Shown here: positions 1 through 9,189 of the stretch, in pieces
Layout: the number at the start of each line of letters is the position of its first letter
Numbering within the stretch: the stretch's first letter is position 1
Source of the DNA: JANXLO01 sp038231295
Lineage (GTDB): Bacteria; Armatimonadota; Chthonomonadetes; Chthonomonadales; Chthonomonadaceae
Assembly: GCA_038231295.1 (NCBI GenBank)
Contig: JBBRLP010000011.1
Location: 5,285 to 69,284, forward strand
DNA: 64,000 nt
Reading direction: 5' to 3'
Translations under genes and position numbers: made by a program
Notes under the pieces: generated by a model
Databases searched by the model: none
Seen by the model: only the letters and a program-made list of their open reading frames with translations
What the model was told of the DNA's origin: nothing

Positions 1-465
1 CTCGACCTCTCGATTCGCGCTCAGATTCTGAACCTGCTGGAAGAGCTTCAGACCGAACGAGGCCTCTCCTACCTCTTTATCGCGCACGATCTTTCCGTGG
101 TTCGTCATCTCTGCGACCGTGTCTGCGTCATGTACCTGGGCATCATCGTCGAAGAGGGCGACTCAGATCGCGTCTTCGCCGCGCCGAAACATCCCTACAC
201 CCAGGCGCTGCTCGCCTCCGTTCCGGTTGCCAACCCCGCGTTTCGGCGTGAACGCCTGCCGCTCGAAGGCGATGTGCCGAGTCCTGTCGCCATCCCCTCC
301 GGGTGCCGTTTCCGCACACGCTGCCCGCTCGCCTCCGAACTCTGTGCGCGAGAAGTTCCGCTTCTGCGTGATCTTGGCAACGGGCATTTCGCCGCCTGCC
401 ACTTCGCGGAACCGGATTCCCCACTGCCTGTGCCCCTTGACGCCGCGAACCGGAACGACGTATAA
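1..465 (+). CDS. Oligopeptide/dipeptide ABC transporter ATP-binding protein (3' part)
   Basis: The frame is open from base 1, so the Walker A and signature motifs lie outside the window. The visible part begins LDLSIRAQ, the D-loop region just after Walker B, followed by the H-loop FIAHDLSVVRHL. It ends with the oligo_HPY extension typical of OppD/OppF/DppD/DppF (GDVPSPVAIPSGCRFRTRCP). The family energises uptake of peptides or related solutes at the inner membrane. The stop TAA lies inside the -10 box of the next gene's promoter. The binding proteins and permeases near 41-46 kb lack an ATPase, but that distance gives no reason to pair them. Identity as an Opp-type ATPase is secure; the substrate is unknown. 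Confidence 0.93.
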   Translation, partial: LDLSIRAQILNLLEELQTERGLSYLFIAHDLSVVRHLCDRVCVMYLGIIVEEGDSDRVFAAPKHPYTQALLASVPVANPAFRRERLPLEGDVPSPVAIPSGCRFRTRCPLASELCAREVPLLRDLGNGHFAACHFAEPDSPLPVPLDAANRNDV

Positions 466-466
466 T
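437..466 (+). promoter_or_regulatory. Sigma70-type promoter upstream of the KBL/AONS-like gene
   Basis: TTGACG at 437-442 and a perfect TATAAT at 461-466 are separated by 18 bp. The -10 box overlaps the stop codon of the preceding ABC ATPase gene, and the start codon of the next gene is about 60 bp downstream. Confidence 0.75.
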
Positions 467-528
467 TCTGCCAGTCTTTAGTGTGTAAAAACGCCCATTG
501 GAATGGGCGATGGGTGAAAGAAACGACA

Positions 529-1710
529 ATGAACGATACGCTGCAAAACTGGCTCGGAGCACAGATTCAAGACCTGCGCGACCAGAACCTGTACAAGCCG
601 CTCGTGGTGATGGACACGCCTTCCGGGGCGCGAATCACCGTGAACGGCAAACCGAACGTCATCAACCTCTCCAGCAACAACTATCTCGGCCTCGCCAATC
701 ACCCCAGCCTCAAAGCGGCGGCGATCAAGGCCGTCGATGAGTGGGGTGCGGGCGCGGGCGCGGTGCGGCCCATCATCGGGACGATGCGGGTTCATATGGA
801 ACTGGAGCGGCGGCTGGCGCAGTTCAAGCACGTCGAGGCGACGCTGGTATTTCAGAGCGGCTTTACCGCCAATGCGGGCGTCATACCTACCATCACCGAT
901 GGGGACGACGCGATCATCACCGACGAACTCAACCATGCCAGCATCATTGACGGGGTGCGGCTCTCGAAGGCCGCCCGCAAAATCTACCGCCACAACGACA
1001 TGACCGCGCTCGAAGAGGCCCTGAAAGAGACACAGGGCGCGAAGAAGCGGCTCATCATAACGGACGGCGTGTTCAGCATGGACGGCGACGTGGCTCCCCT
1101 GCGCGAAATCGTCGCGCTCGCGGAGCAGTACAATGCCGCCGTCATGGTGGACGACGCGCACGGCTCCGGGGTTCTCGGCGGCGGACGCGGCACCGCTTAC
1201 CACCTCGGCGTCCACGACAAGATAGACGTGCAGCTCGGTACGCTCTCGAAAGCGGTCGGGGCGATGGGCGGCTATATCGCCGGAAGCGCGAAACTGATAG
1301 ACTGGCTGACCCAACGCGCCCGCCCGTTCCTGTTCAGCACCGGACATCCCCCGGCCACCGCCGCCGCGACCATCGCCGCAATTGACCTCATGGAGAGCGA
1401 TCCCTCTTTCACTGAACGCCTCTGGGAGAATACGCGCTACTGGAAAGAGGGACTCCAGAAACTCGGCTTCGATACCGGCATCTCGACGACGCCCATTACG
1501 CCGGTCATGGTCGGGGACGAGGGCAAGGCGCAGGAGCTTCAGCGCGGACTGTTTGCCGAAGGCGTCCTCGCGCTCGCCATTGTCTTCCCGACGGTTGCGC
1601 GGGGCAAAGCCCGTGTCCGCACTATGCCCAGCGCCATGCACTCCCGCCAGGACCTTGACGATGCCCTGATCGCCTTCGCGAAGGTCGGCAAAAACCTGGG
1701 GCTGATCTAA
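529..1710 (+). CDS. PLP-dependent alpha-oxoamine synthase (glycine C-acetyltransferase / 8-amino-7-oxononanoate synthase type)
   Basis: This 393-residue fold-type I PLP enzyme condenses an amino acid with an acyl-CoA. The N-terminal stretch INLSSNNYLGLANHP and the conserved DDAHGSGVLGGGRGT are family hallmarks. The Schiff-base lysine lies in GTLSKAVGAMGGYIAGS. Length matches Kbl (about 397 aa) and BioF (about 385 aa). Overall wording resembles glycine C-acetyltransferase (threonine degradation), but BioF cannot be excluded without a tree. There is no tdh or bio gene beside it. An upstream in-frame GTG at 481 exists, but the ATG at 529 gives the usual family N-terminus and lies well downstream of the promoter at 437-466. 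Confidence 0.88.
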   Translation: MNDTLQNWLGAQIQDLRDQNLYKPLVVMDTPSGARITVNGKPNVINLSSNNYLGLANHPSLKAAAIKAVDEWGAGAGAVRPIIGTMRVHMELERRLAQFKHVEATLVFQSGFTANAGVIPTITDGDDAIITDELNHASIIDGVRLSKAARKIYRHNDMTALEEALKETQGAKKRLIITDGVFSMDGDVAPLREIVALAEQYNAAVMVDDAHGSGVLGGGRGTAYHLGVHDKIDVQLGTLSKAVGAMGGYIAGSAKLIDWLTQRARPFLFSTGHPPATAAATIAAIDLMESDPSFTERLWENTRYWKEGLQKLGFDTGISTTPITPVMVGDEGKAQELQRGLFAEGVLALAIVFPTVARGKARVRTMPSAMHSRQDLDDALIAFAKVGKNLGLI

Positions 1711-1726
1711 AAAGGAAACACCGCAC

Positions 1727-4174
1727 ATGAACGGCAGCGTCGCTCGTCTCTTCGCGCTCTGTGCGCTGTTCTGTTTTGGGCTGTCCCGCGCTCGTGCCGA
1801 CGAGAAGGATGTCTTCCAGAAGCGTCTTTTCGTCAGTCCGCACGGCGGCTCCCTCCCCTATCGCCTCTACGTTCCCACCAACTACGACCCGAAAGTAAAA
1901 TATCCGCTCGTCCTGTTCCTGCACGGCGCAGGCGAGCGCGGCGACAACAATACCGCGCAGATTCGCGACTGTCAGGTCTGGGTGAAGCCCGAAACGCAGG
2001 CCCGGCAGTCCTGCTTCGTCCTCGCGCCGCAATGCCCCAATCTGTCCGAGGTCTTTCAGGTCTACGGCTACGAACGGAACCGCTATAACAACACGTTCAA
2101 CGACTATCAGAGCGTGGAGAAGACCCATCCCTGGAAGCACTACAAGATTCCGGTCGGAAACTACTACGTCGGCAAACGCAAGTATCTCTTCTTCATGAAC
2201 TTCGACTGGGGTTCCAATAACGCGATTGAGAGCCGGTTCCGCAACGTAAAAGTCTACGAAGCCGGTCAATCCGCGAAGGCGAAGCCCCTGACCTTCCGTC
2301 CGGAACAGTTCGAGGGGTACGATAAGGACAGCGGCAAAGGTAAGTTGACGGTAGAAGACGGCGGTGCGACGCTGTTTCTCTCCGGGGATGCGAAACGGCG
2401 TATGGCTCTGCCTTATACGATCACCCCGGCGACCTGGCTGGAGTTCGATTTCCAGAGTACGCACCAGGCTAACACGCACGGCCTCGGCTTCACCAATGAG
2501 GACACGCTGTTCGAGGCCCGTTGGGTGCAGGCGGAGTGGTGGCAGCAGAAACACGAGATGCCGAAAGACCCCAGCCTGCCGATGCGTCTCGTCATGGAGA
2601 TGCTGCCAGCCATCCAGAAAGAGTTTCCGAACATAGACGCCTCACGCCTCTACCTGACGGGCCTCTCGATGGGCGGCTATGGAACGTGGGATTTGCTGGC
2701 ACGACGCCCCACCTGGTTCGCAGCGGCAGTGCCTATCTGTGGGGGTGGGGACGTGAACACGGCTCCCCTGCTCGCCTCGATGCCACTCTGGGATTTTCAC
2801 GGCGGCGACGACGGCACCGTTCCCCCCTCACTCTCCCGTCAGATGATCGGAGCGCTGTGGGAGGAGGGCGGAACCCCGCGCTATACCGAGTACCCAAAAG
2901 TCGGCCACGACTCCTGGGTCAAAGCCTATGCCGAGCCGGAACTTCCCGTCTGGCTGTTCGCACAGCATCGCGACTCCACCCCTCCTTCCGTCCCGACGCA
3001 GCTTGCCGTGAAGCCCCTCCAGGCGAGCAGCGTTCAGCTCCACTGGAACGCCGTGACAGACCCGGAGAGCGGCATTCACGCCTACCGAATCTATCGCGAT
3101 GGCAGAGCCATTGACGATAGCAGCGCTGCCGAATATGTTGACAGGAGTGTGGCGGAGGGAGAGACACACAGCTACTCCGTCTCCGCCCTGAATGGCTGGC
3201 GCATGGAGTCCTTGCAGAGCGCTGCCGCCACCGTGACGATCCCGAACGATACGTTCGCTCCGGCGATACAGAGGGTTCAGGCCATTGGCGGCCCGACGGG
3301 TCTCGAAGTAACGTTCAGCAAGCCCGTCGAAGAATCGGCCGCACAAACCCCGACCAACTACACACTCGACGACACCACAAAAGTAGTCAAAGCGGTTCTG
3401 CTCACCGACAAACGCACGGTCGCGCTGGAGGTCAAGCCGCCGCTTACTCCCAATACCGCTTACCACCTGACGGTTGGCAATATCAAGGACACCGCCGCGC
3501 ACCCGAATGCACTGGCGGTGGAGACACCGATTTCTTTCCGCTATGCGCCTGGCCTGCTCGCCTTCTGGCGATTCGATGAAGGACAGGGAAATAACGTGGA
3601 AGACGATTCCGGCAACGGCAATAAAGCCTGGGTACAGGATGTCGGGTGGGCGCGAGGACGATCTGGCAAGGCTCTGGATTTCGACGGAATGTGGGGCCAC
3701 ATGCTCTCCATTCCCAACAAGCCAGGGCTGGCGCTCCCGGAGGCCTTCACTGTCAGCGCGTGGGTCTATCGTCCGGGCGGACAGTACCTCGGGGCAACAG
3801 TGATCGCTCGTCAGCAGTTCAATGACCATCTGACGAACTTTGCTCTGGGATTCGACGACTCGCTGCAAGTCCGCGCTCAGGTCGGGACAACGGGCAATCC
3901 CCAGGTCACCGTCACCGGTCATCGCCTCGATGCGCTGGCCTGGCATCACCTCGCCATGACCTATGCCGCCAATACGCTCGAACTGTTCATAGACGGGGTT
4001 TCGCAGGGCAAGGCTGCCGGTTCCGGTTCCCTCCAGACGCCGCCGGAACCGATCACTATCGGCGGCGGGTTTCAGGGCCGCGACCCCTTCCGGGGCCGTA
4101 TAGACGAAGTCCGCCTTTACAACCACGCGCTTTCTGCGGAAGAGATTCGCTCCCTCGCCAGCCTTCATCCCTGA
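1727..4174 (+). CDS. Secreted modular esterase: alpha/beta hydrolase with FN3, Ig-like and LamG domains
   Basis: An 815-residue protein with a signal peptide (about 1-24). The hydrolase fold starts with LVLFLHGAGERGDNNT (61-76). The nucleophile is in GLSMGGYGTWDL (Ser314); likely acid and base residues are in FHGGDDGT (about Asp361/362) and VGHDSW (His394). Residues about 110-265 are an insertion between the oxyanion region and the nucleophile that looks like a beta-rich binding domain. FN3 (about 418-505), an Ig-like adhesion domain (about 507-605) and a C-terminal LamG/concanavalin-like domain (about 610-812) follow. The family resembles PHB-depolymerase or acetylxylan-type esterases. The substrate is probably extracellular polymer; this is inferred from the architecture. 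An AAAGGA ribosome site precedes the ATG. Confidence 0.85.
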   Translation: MNGSVARLFALCALFCFGLSRARADEKDVFQKRLFVSPHGGSLPYRLYVPTNYDPKVKYPLVLFLHGAGERGDNNTAQIRDCQVWVKPETQARQSCFVLAPQCPNLSEVFQVYGYERNRYNNTFNDYQSVEKTHPWKHYKIPVGNYYVGKRKYLFFMNFDWGSNNAIESRFRNVKVYEAGQSAKAKPLTFRPEQFEGYDKDSGKGKLTVEDGGATLFLSGDAKRRMALPYTITPATWLEFDFQSTHQANTHGLGFTNEDTLFEARWVQAEWWQQKHEMPKDPSLPMRLVMEMLPAIQKEFPNIDASRLYLTGLSMGGYGTWDLLARRPTWFAAAVPICGGGDVNTAPLLASMPLWDFHGGDDGTVPPSLSRQMIGALWEEGGTPRYTEYPKVGHDSWVKAYAEPELPVWLFAQHRDSTPPSVPTQLAVKPLQASSVQLHWNAVTDPESGIHAYRIYRDGRAIDDSSAAEYVDRSVAEGETHSYSVSALNGWRMESLQSAAATVTIPNDTFAPAIQRVQAIGGPTGLEVTFSKPVEESAAQTPTNYTLDDTTKVVKAVLLTDKRTVALEVKPPLTPNTAYHLTVGNIKDTAAHPNALAVETPISFRYAPGLLAFWRFDEGQGNNVEDDSGNGNKAWVQDVGWARGRSGKALDFDGMWGHMLSIPNKPGLALPEAFTVSAWVYRPGGQYLGATVIARQQFNDHLTNFALGFDDSLQVRAQVGTTGNPQVTVTGHRLDALAWHHLAMTYAANTLELFIDGVSQGKAAGSGSLQTPPEPITIGGGFQGRDPFRGRIDEVRLYNHALSAEEIRSLASLHP

Positions 4175-4235
4175 GAGGGAATGGAGTTTCCGGGGGGGGG
4201 GTGAAAACTACCAACCAACGAGGAAACACCCGACG

Positions 4236-5660
4236 ATGACAAACGTGATTCTGGTCAGCCTGGATACGACACGCGCCGATCATCTCTCCTGCTATGGGCA
4301 TTTTCGGCGCACCAGCCCGCATATTGATCGCGTGGCGGAAGAGGGCGTGCTGTTCACCGACCATTTCAGCCCGCATATTCCCACGTATCCCGGTCACACG
4401 ACCCTGATGACCGGCAAGGACGTCTACGCGCATCAGATTACCTGTCAGTCCGGGACGCCGGAGCCAACACCGGGAATCAGGATGCTGGCGGAACTGCTTC
4501 AGGAACAGGGCTACTACACGGCAGCGGCCGACAATCTGGGCCGATGGTTCGCACGTGGCTTCGCGCATATCGAAACCTACAGTTGGGACTACAGCCAGAA
4601 ACAGAGTCTGCGGAAGGGGGAGGCCGTTCTGGAGGCGTCTCTCAAAGTGCTGAATGCCGCCGCACAGCAGGACAAGCCGTTTTTTCTGTTCCTGCACTTC
4701 TGGGACCCGCATACTCCCTATCTGCCCCCACCCCCCTTCGACCGAATGTTCTACCGGGGCGACGAGAGCGACCCCAACAACCTCAGCATGGATGCACTGT
4801 GGGAGTTCGAGCCATTCCGCCACTACTTCGCGGAGTGGATGCCGGGGGTCACCGACATCGAGTTTCCGAAGGCGCAGTACGACGCCGAGATCGCCTACAT
4901 GGATGCCTGTCTCGCGTCATTTCTGACTCGCCTCGACGAACTCGGTCTGCGCGATGACACGCTTCTGGCCCTGACAGCAGATCACGGCGAGGAGTTGGAC
5001 GAACACGCCCACTGGTTCGATCATCACGGCCTCTATGACACGAATATCCATATCCCGCTGATTCTACGCTGTCCCTCGCTGCTGCCTGCGGGCAGACGGA
5101 TCGGCGGCATGACGCGAATGTTCGATCTCGCCCCGACGATTCTGGACCTGCTCGGACTACATGAAATCACAGAGCGGGAGCAGATGCTCGGCAGCAGCCT
5201 GCTACCGCTGATAAAATCGCCGTCTGCCACCTCGCGAGGCGCCGCCGAAGTTCTGCATCTCACGGAAAACACCTGGATGAAGAAGCGAGGAATCCGCACC
5301 CACGAATGGAAACTAATCGTGCCGCTGGAGACACCTGACCTGCACGGCAAAAGCGACATCGAACTCTATCACCTGCCTGCCGACCCCGGCGAACAGGTCA
5401 ATGTCGCCGCCGAACACCCGGCAGTCGTCGCTCGCCTCAAACGCACTATGGACGAGTGGCTGGCCGAGCGCCTTGCCGCCACTGGTCTGCCCGATCCCCT
5501 GCCGCTCCAGCCCATTCCCCTGCATCACGTCGGCACGATGGATGTCGCTGTGCCGCGTGACAAACGCCTATTGGGCGAAACGCCCCCCGCAGAAAATCTC
5601 GAAGCGGGCGACTTCGTCGGTTACGACCGCGACCCTGCCGCAGACATGGCGGAGGAGTGA
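4236..5660 (+). CDS. Sulfatase-superfamily hydrolase with Thr at the nucleophile position
   Basis: A 474-residue cytoplasmic protein of the alkaline-phosphatase/sulfatase superfamily. Metal-site motifs are visible: SLDTTRADH (residues 8-16) near the N-terminus and TADHGEELDEHAHWFDHHG later. At the position where sulfatases carry the formylglycine precursor (C/S-x-P-x-R), this protein has Thr50-Tyr-Pro-Gly-His54. A formylglycine-dependent sulfatase mechanism is therefore unlikely. A Thr nucleophile is used by nucleotide pyrophosphatase/phosphodiesterases of the same superfamily, so phosphodiester or phosphonate monoester cleavage is the better guess. No signal peptide is seen. An AGGAA site precedes the ATG, downstream of a run of ten G at about 4192-4201. 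Annotation as 'sulfatase' would be safe only at fold level. Confidence 0.85.
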   Translation: MTNVILVSLDTTRADHLSCYGHFRRTSPHIDRVAEEGVLFTDHFSPHIPTYPGHTTLMTGKDVYAHQITCQSGTPEPTPGIRMLAELLQEQGYYTAAADNLGRWFARGFAHIETYSWDYSQKQSLRKGEAVLEASLKVLNAAAQQDKPFFLFLHFWDPHTPYLPPPPFDRMFYRGDESDPNNLSMDALWEFEPFRHYFAEWMPGVTDIEFPKAQYDAEIAYMDACLASFLTRLDELGLRDDTLLALTADHGEELDEHAHWFDHHGLYDTNIHIPLILRCPSLLPAGRRIGGMTRMFDLAPTILDLLGLHEITEREQMLGSSLLPLIKSPSATSRGAAEVLHLTENTWMKKRGIRTHEWKLIVPLETPDLHGKSDIELYHLPADPGEQVNVAAEHPAVVARLKRTMDEWLAERLAATGLPDPLPLQPIPLHHVGTMDVAVPRDKRLLGETPPAENLEAGDFVGYDRDPAADMAEE

Positions 5661-5845
5661 AATACAGCGAGAGAAGGCTGAAATTCTGCACTCCTATCCG
5701 TATAGAGGAGAGAGCGATTCGCGACAAGAGCTCGTAACTTCTGCGCTCTGAGCGCGTCCATTTTACTGCTTCTCTCTGCAAAAGGAATGGATGAGAGTAT
5801 ACTATTCCTCATATCCTCTGTTATCACGAAAGCGAGCCAACGCTA

Positions 5846-8800
5846 ATGATGCTTTTTCGCGGGACGACGCGGCAACGCGCCGTCGCTTCCCTATTTTTTA
5901 GCCTGGCGGCCCTCGTCAGTTTCGGGTCCGTTGGTCATACAGTCCAGACTCCAAAGACGGCTCCGGTGACGACCGCTCCTCCCAAATCCGGGCAGGATCT
6001 GCTGGCGCCACCGACCGATAAAGTCGCGCATGGCGTGACCTGGCCCTCCCTCTCCCCGAATGGCGAGATGCTCTGCTTCACCTATCTTGGAGACCTCTGG
6101 ACAGTACCAACTGCGGGCGGAACGGCCACGCGCCTCACCATTCACGAGGCGATTGACATCTCCCCGCGCTGGTCCCCGGATGGGAAATGGATTGCCTTCA
6201 CCAGTTACCGCACCGGTCATGCTGACATCTTCCTGATTCCCTCCACGGGCGGCGATGCACGGCAGGTCACCGCGTTCGCGGGCCTGAACCTCGTGACGGA
6301 CTGGACAGACGACGGCTCGAAACTTCTCTTCTACGGGCAGCGTGATACCCACACCCTCAGCCTCTTTACGATTGATCTGCACACCCGCGCCCTCAAGCAA
6401 CTGGCGACCGACTCGGAGCCGCTCCGCTACCCGGCCATCTCCCCGGATCATAAGCTGCTCGCCTATGTGCGCGGCGGGTTTCCCTGGTCGCGGCCCTGGT
6501 ATCGCGGCAGCGCTGCCGCCAGTATCGTTCTGAAAGACCTGAAAGCGAATACCAGCCGTACCCTCTTCAAGTCCGACGCGCAGCAGTTCTGGCCGCTCTT
6601 CACTCCCGACAGCCGAGCCGTCTTCATCACCACCCTCAATGGCGACAGCAAGACGCCGAACCTGTGGCGTGTTCCGGTCAACGACGGAGAGCCGAAACTT
6701 ATCACCCACTACACCTCGGATGCCGTTCGCTTCCCCGCTATCGCCCGGAACGGGTCGCTCATCGCCTACCTCTACAATGGCGACATCTGCACGGTTCATC
6801 CCGACGGCTCTGACGCGCATAAAGTAGACATCATTGTCCGCACCGACAACAAGGTCAACAACACCGAGCGCCAGACGCTGACCACCAGCGACGGCGGAGA
6901 AATGTCTCCTGATCTCAAACAGTTCGCGCTGCTGATGAAGGGCGCTCTGTGGCTCATGCCTTCGAGCGGAGGCACGGCCACACAGTTGACGCCTAACGAC
7001 GGCCATTACGAAGATTTCGCCTGGTCACCCGACAGCTCGAAAGTCGTCACCATCTCCGACCGGGGTAACCAGACCGACGTGTATGTCATGGACATCAAAA
7101 CGAAGGTACTAACCCGCATTACTAACGACAACGACACGGAAAGCGATACCCACTATGCCCCGGACGGCAAGTCCGTCTCCTTTGTCAAAGCGGGAGCGCA
7201 GCCGGGCCTCTATGTCGCGCCTGCGGACGGCACGGTTCCGGCGCGACGAATCGCCATCGGCAACGGCATCAACAACGAAGAATATGGCCTGGGCATCACG
7301 TCACACGCCTGGTCGCCCGACAGCAAATGGCTGGCCTTTGTCCGCGCCGACCGCTACGAGAACCGCGACCTCTGGGTCGTGCCAGTCGTTGGCGGCACCG
7401 CCATCAACATCACCCGCTACCCGGCAGGCTATTCGCAGCCGAACTTCACGCCAGACGGCAAAAAACTACTCTTTATCTCCGACCGCAACGGAGCGCCGGG
7501 CCTGTTCAAACTCAGTCTGGAAAACCCGGAAGCCGCCGCGCCCGACGCTAAGCCCGCCCCCGGCGACCGCAGCAAAGATGTCAAGATAGATTTCGACGAC
7601 ATTCACCGCCGCGCCCAGACGGTCACCCCGGTAGCCGGAATCGTCACCAGCTACGCCGTCTCCCCGGACAGCGGCCTCGTCGCCGTCCACATGAACGGCA
7701 ACTACTTCCTCGCCGCTCTCAATTCCGGCCAGAACCTCCCGCTGACGACTACGGGCGAGTTAGGCGGTATTCCGACCTTCACCCCGGACGGTCAGCGCAT
7801 CTTCTACTTCGGCGTCAACGGTGTTCCGCGCACACTCGGCTTGAACGCCCCGCCCTACGCCGGGCCAGCCCTGCCCTATACCGATGGCAACGGCGCGAAC
7901 AAGCTGCTGCATATTCCCCCGCAGCCGTCGCAGGTGATTCCCTTCACCGCCGAATATCTCTTTGACCGCCGCGCCCTCTACGCGCAGGCGTTCGAGGAGT
8001 TCTATCGCCGCTTCGGCCAGCAGTTCTACGACCCAAAAATACATGGCGTGGACTGGCGAGCCATCCGCGCCCGCTATGAAACGCAGTTGGAGGGAGTCGC
8101 CACCCCGCAGGAGTTCAGCGACCTGCTCTCCAAGATGGTCGGCGAGGTCAACTCGTCGCACTCCGAAATCACCCCAAAGATCAACGATTTCGGCCCGGTG
8201 CAATACAGCCTCGGCGTCACCTTCGACCCCGCCTACGACGGCCCCGGCCTCAAAGTCCTTGCCTCGCTCCCGAAAGGTCCCGCCGATAAACCTGCTGCCC
8301 GTATCGCTCCGGGGGAGTATATCCTGAGCGTGGACGGTACGGATGTCATGTTCGATGAGAACTTCTACGAACTGCTCCAGCAGAAGGGCAACAAGACCGT
8401 CGAACTGCTTGTCAACAGCAAGCCGTCAAAGGACGGGGCGCGGACGGTCAAAATCCGCACCATCAGCCTGGCGGGGTGGGCAAGACTGGACGAAGAGGGA
8501 CGGTTGAAACGCAACCGTGACCTGGTCGAGAAAGCATCCGGCGGCAGGCTTGCCTATATCCACATCTCCGGCATGAATCCCGAAGCCTTCAAAGAGTATC
8601 GGCGCGAACTCTACAGTGATGCCATTAACAAAGAGGGTCTCATCCTCGATATTCGCGGCAATGGCGGCGGCTACAATCAGGTGGACGAAGCGATTCTCCA
8701 GTCGCTTTCGCCGCTGATATACGGCTACACGCAGCCTCGCGACGGTCAGCGACAGACGCTGCCTACCCGCGCCTGGACCAAGCCCGTCGTTCTGCTCATA

Positions 8801-9127
8801 GACGAACACTCTGCGAGCGCGGCGGAGACCTTCCCCTCTGCCTTCCGCGCCGAACATCTCGGTAAAATCGTCGGAATTGCCACGCCCGGCTATCTCATCG
8901 GCACCTATCCGGCCAAGCTGGTAGACGGCACGGAGTTCCGACTGCCGACGTGGGGCTTCTTCAACGAGAAAGGCCAGAACCTGGAGAACAACGGCATTGT
9001 ACCGGACATTCGTGTGGAGAACGCCCCCGAGGACTACGCAAAGGGACGTGACCGCCAACTGGAGACTGCCACCGCCACCGCCCTTCAGGAACTGCCGCCG
9101 CACACCGATACGACAGCGCAGAAATAG
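5846..9127 (+). CDS. Tricorn protease homologue (beta-propeller plus PDZ plus S41 peptidase)
   Basis: A 1093-residue exported protein with a signal peptide (about 1-32). Residues about 45-560 contain TolB/WD-like propeller blades with repeated SPDGKW, SPDSSK and TPDGKKLLF motifs. A helical linker with EVNSSHSEI supplies a histidine in the place of the Tricorn His. A PDZ-like segment (about 780-870) is followed by an S41 peptidase domain: LDIRGNGGG and LIDEHSASAAETFPSAFR, the latter with the expected serine. The family degrades oligopeptides, in bacteria probably in the periplasm. An alternative ATG lies one codon downstream. A good terminator follows immediately. Confidence 0.9.
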   Translation: MMLFRGTTRQRAVASLFFSLAALVSFGSVGHTVQTPKTAPVTTAPPKSGQDLLAPPTDKVAHGVTWPSLSPNGEMLCFTYLGDLWTVPTAGGTATRLTIHEAIDISPRWSPDGKWIAFTSYRTGHADIFLIPSTGGDARQVTAFAGLNLVTDWTDDGSKLLFYGQRDTHTLSLFTIDLHTRALKQLATDSEPLRYPAISPDHKLLAYVRGGFPWSRPWYRGSAAASIVLKDLKANTSRTLFKSDAQQFWPLFTPDSRAVFITTLNGDSKTPNLWRVPVNDGEPKLITHYTSDAVRFPAIARNGSLIAYLYNGDICTVHPDGSDAHKVDIIVRTDNKVNNTERQTLTTSDGGEMSPDLKQFALLMKGALWLMPSSGGTATQLTPNDGHYEDFAWSPDSSKVVTISDRGNQTDVYVMDIKTKVLTRITNDNDTESDTHYAPDGKSVSFVKAGAQPGLYVAPADGTVPARRIAIGNGINNEEYGLGITSHAWSPDSKWLAFVRADRYENRDLWVVPVVGGTAINITRYPAGYSQPNFTPDGKKLLFISDRNGAPGLFKLSLENPEAAAPDAKPAPGDRSKDVKIDFDDIHRRAQTVTPVAGIVTSYAVSPDSGLVAVHMNGNYFLAALNSGQNLPLTTTGELGGIPTFTPDGQRIFYFGVNGVPRTLGLNAPPYAGPALPYTDGNGANKLLHIPPQPSQVIPFTAEYLFDRRALYAQAFEEFYRRFGQQFYDPKIHGVDWRAIRARYETQLEGVATPQEFSDLLSKMVGEVNSSHSEITPKINDFGPVQYSLGVTFDPAYDGPGLKVLASLPKGPADKPAARIAPGEYILSVDGTDVMFDENFYELLQQKGNKTVELLVNSKPSKDGARTVKIRTISLAGWARLDEEGRLKRNRDLVEKASGGRLAYIHISGMNPEAFKEYRRELYSDAINKEGLILDIRGNGGGYNQVDEAILQSLSPLIYGYTQPRDGQRQTLPTRAWTKPVVLLIDEHSASAAETFPSAFRAEHLGKIVGIATPGYLIGTYPAKLVDGTEFRLPTWGFFNEKGQNLENNGIVPDIRVENAPEDYAKGRDRQLETATATALQELPPHTDTTAQK

Positions 9128-9132
9128 GCAGG

Positions 9133-9172
9133 AAGGACACGAGACGCACGGGCTGTCTCGTGTCCTTTGTTT
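9133..9172 (+). terminator. Rho-independent terminator after the Tricorn homologue
   Basis: A 13-bp perfect stem (9133-9145 with 9155-9167) with a 9-base loop is followed by TGTTT. It lies 5 bases after the stop codon of the Tricorn homologue and argues against the GTG at 9160, inside the stem, as the start of the next gene. Confidence 0.8.
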
Positions 9173-9189
9173 CCTTGAAGAGGCGAGTA

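Noticed and set aside
478..1728. Long minus-strand open frame opposite the KBL/AONS gene
   Set aside because: The plus-strand frame has full PLP-enzyme motifs and a promoter; the opposite frame is a by-product of GC-rich codon usage.
2828..4168. Long minus-strand open frame opposite the esterase FN3/LamG part
   Set aside because: No domain is recognisable and the composition is typical of an antisense shadow.
9160..9189. GTG at 9160 as start of the GNAT gene
   Set aside because: It lies within the terminator stem of the preceding gene and has no ribosome site; ATG at 9190 does.
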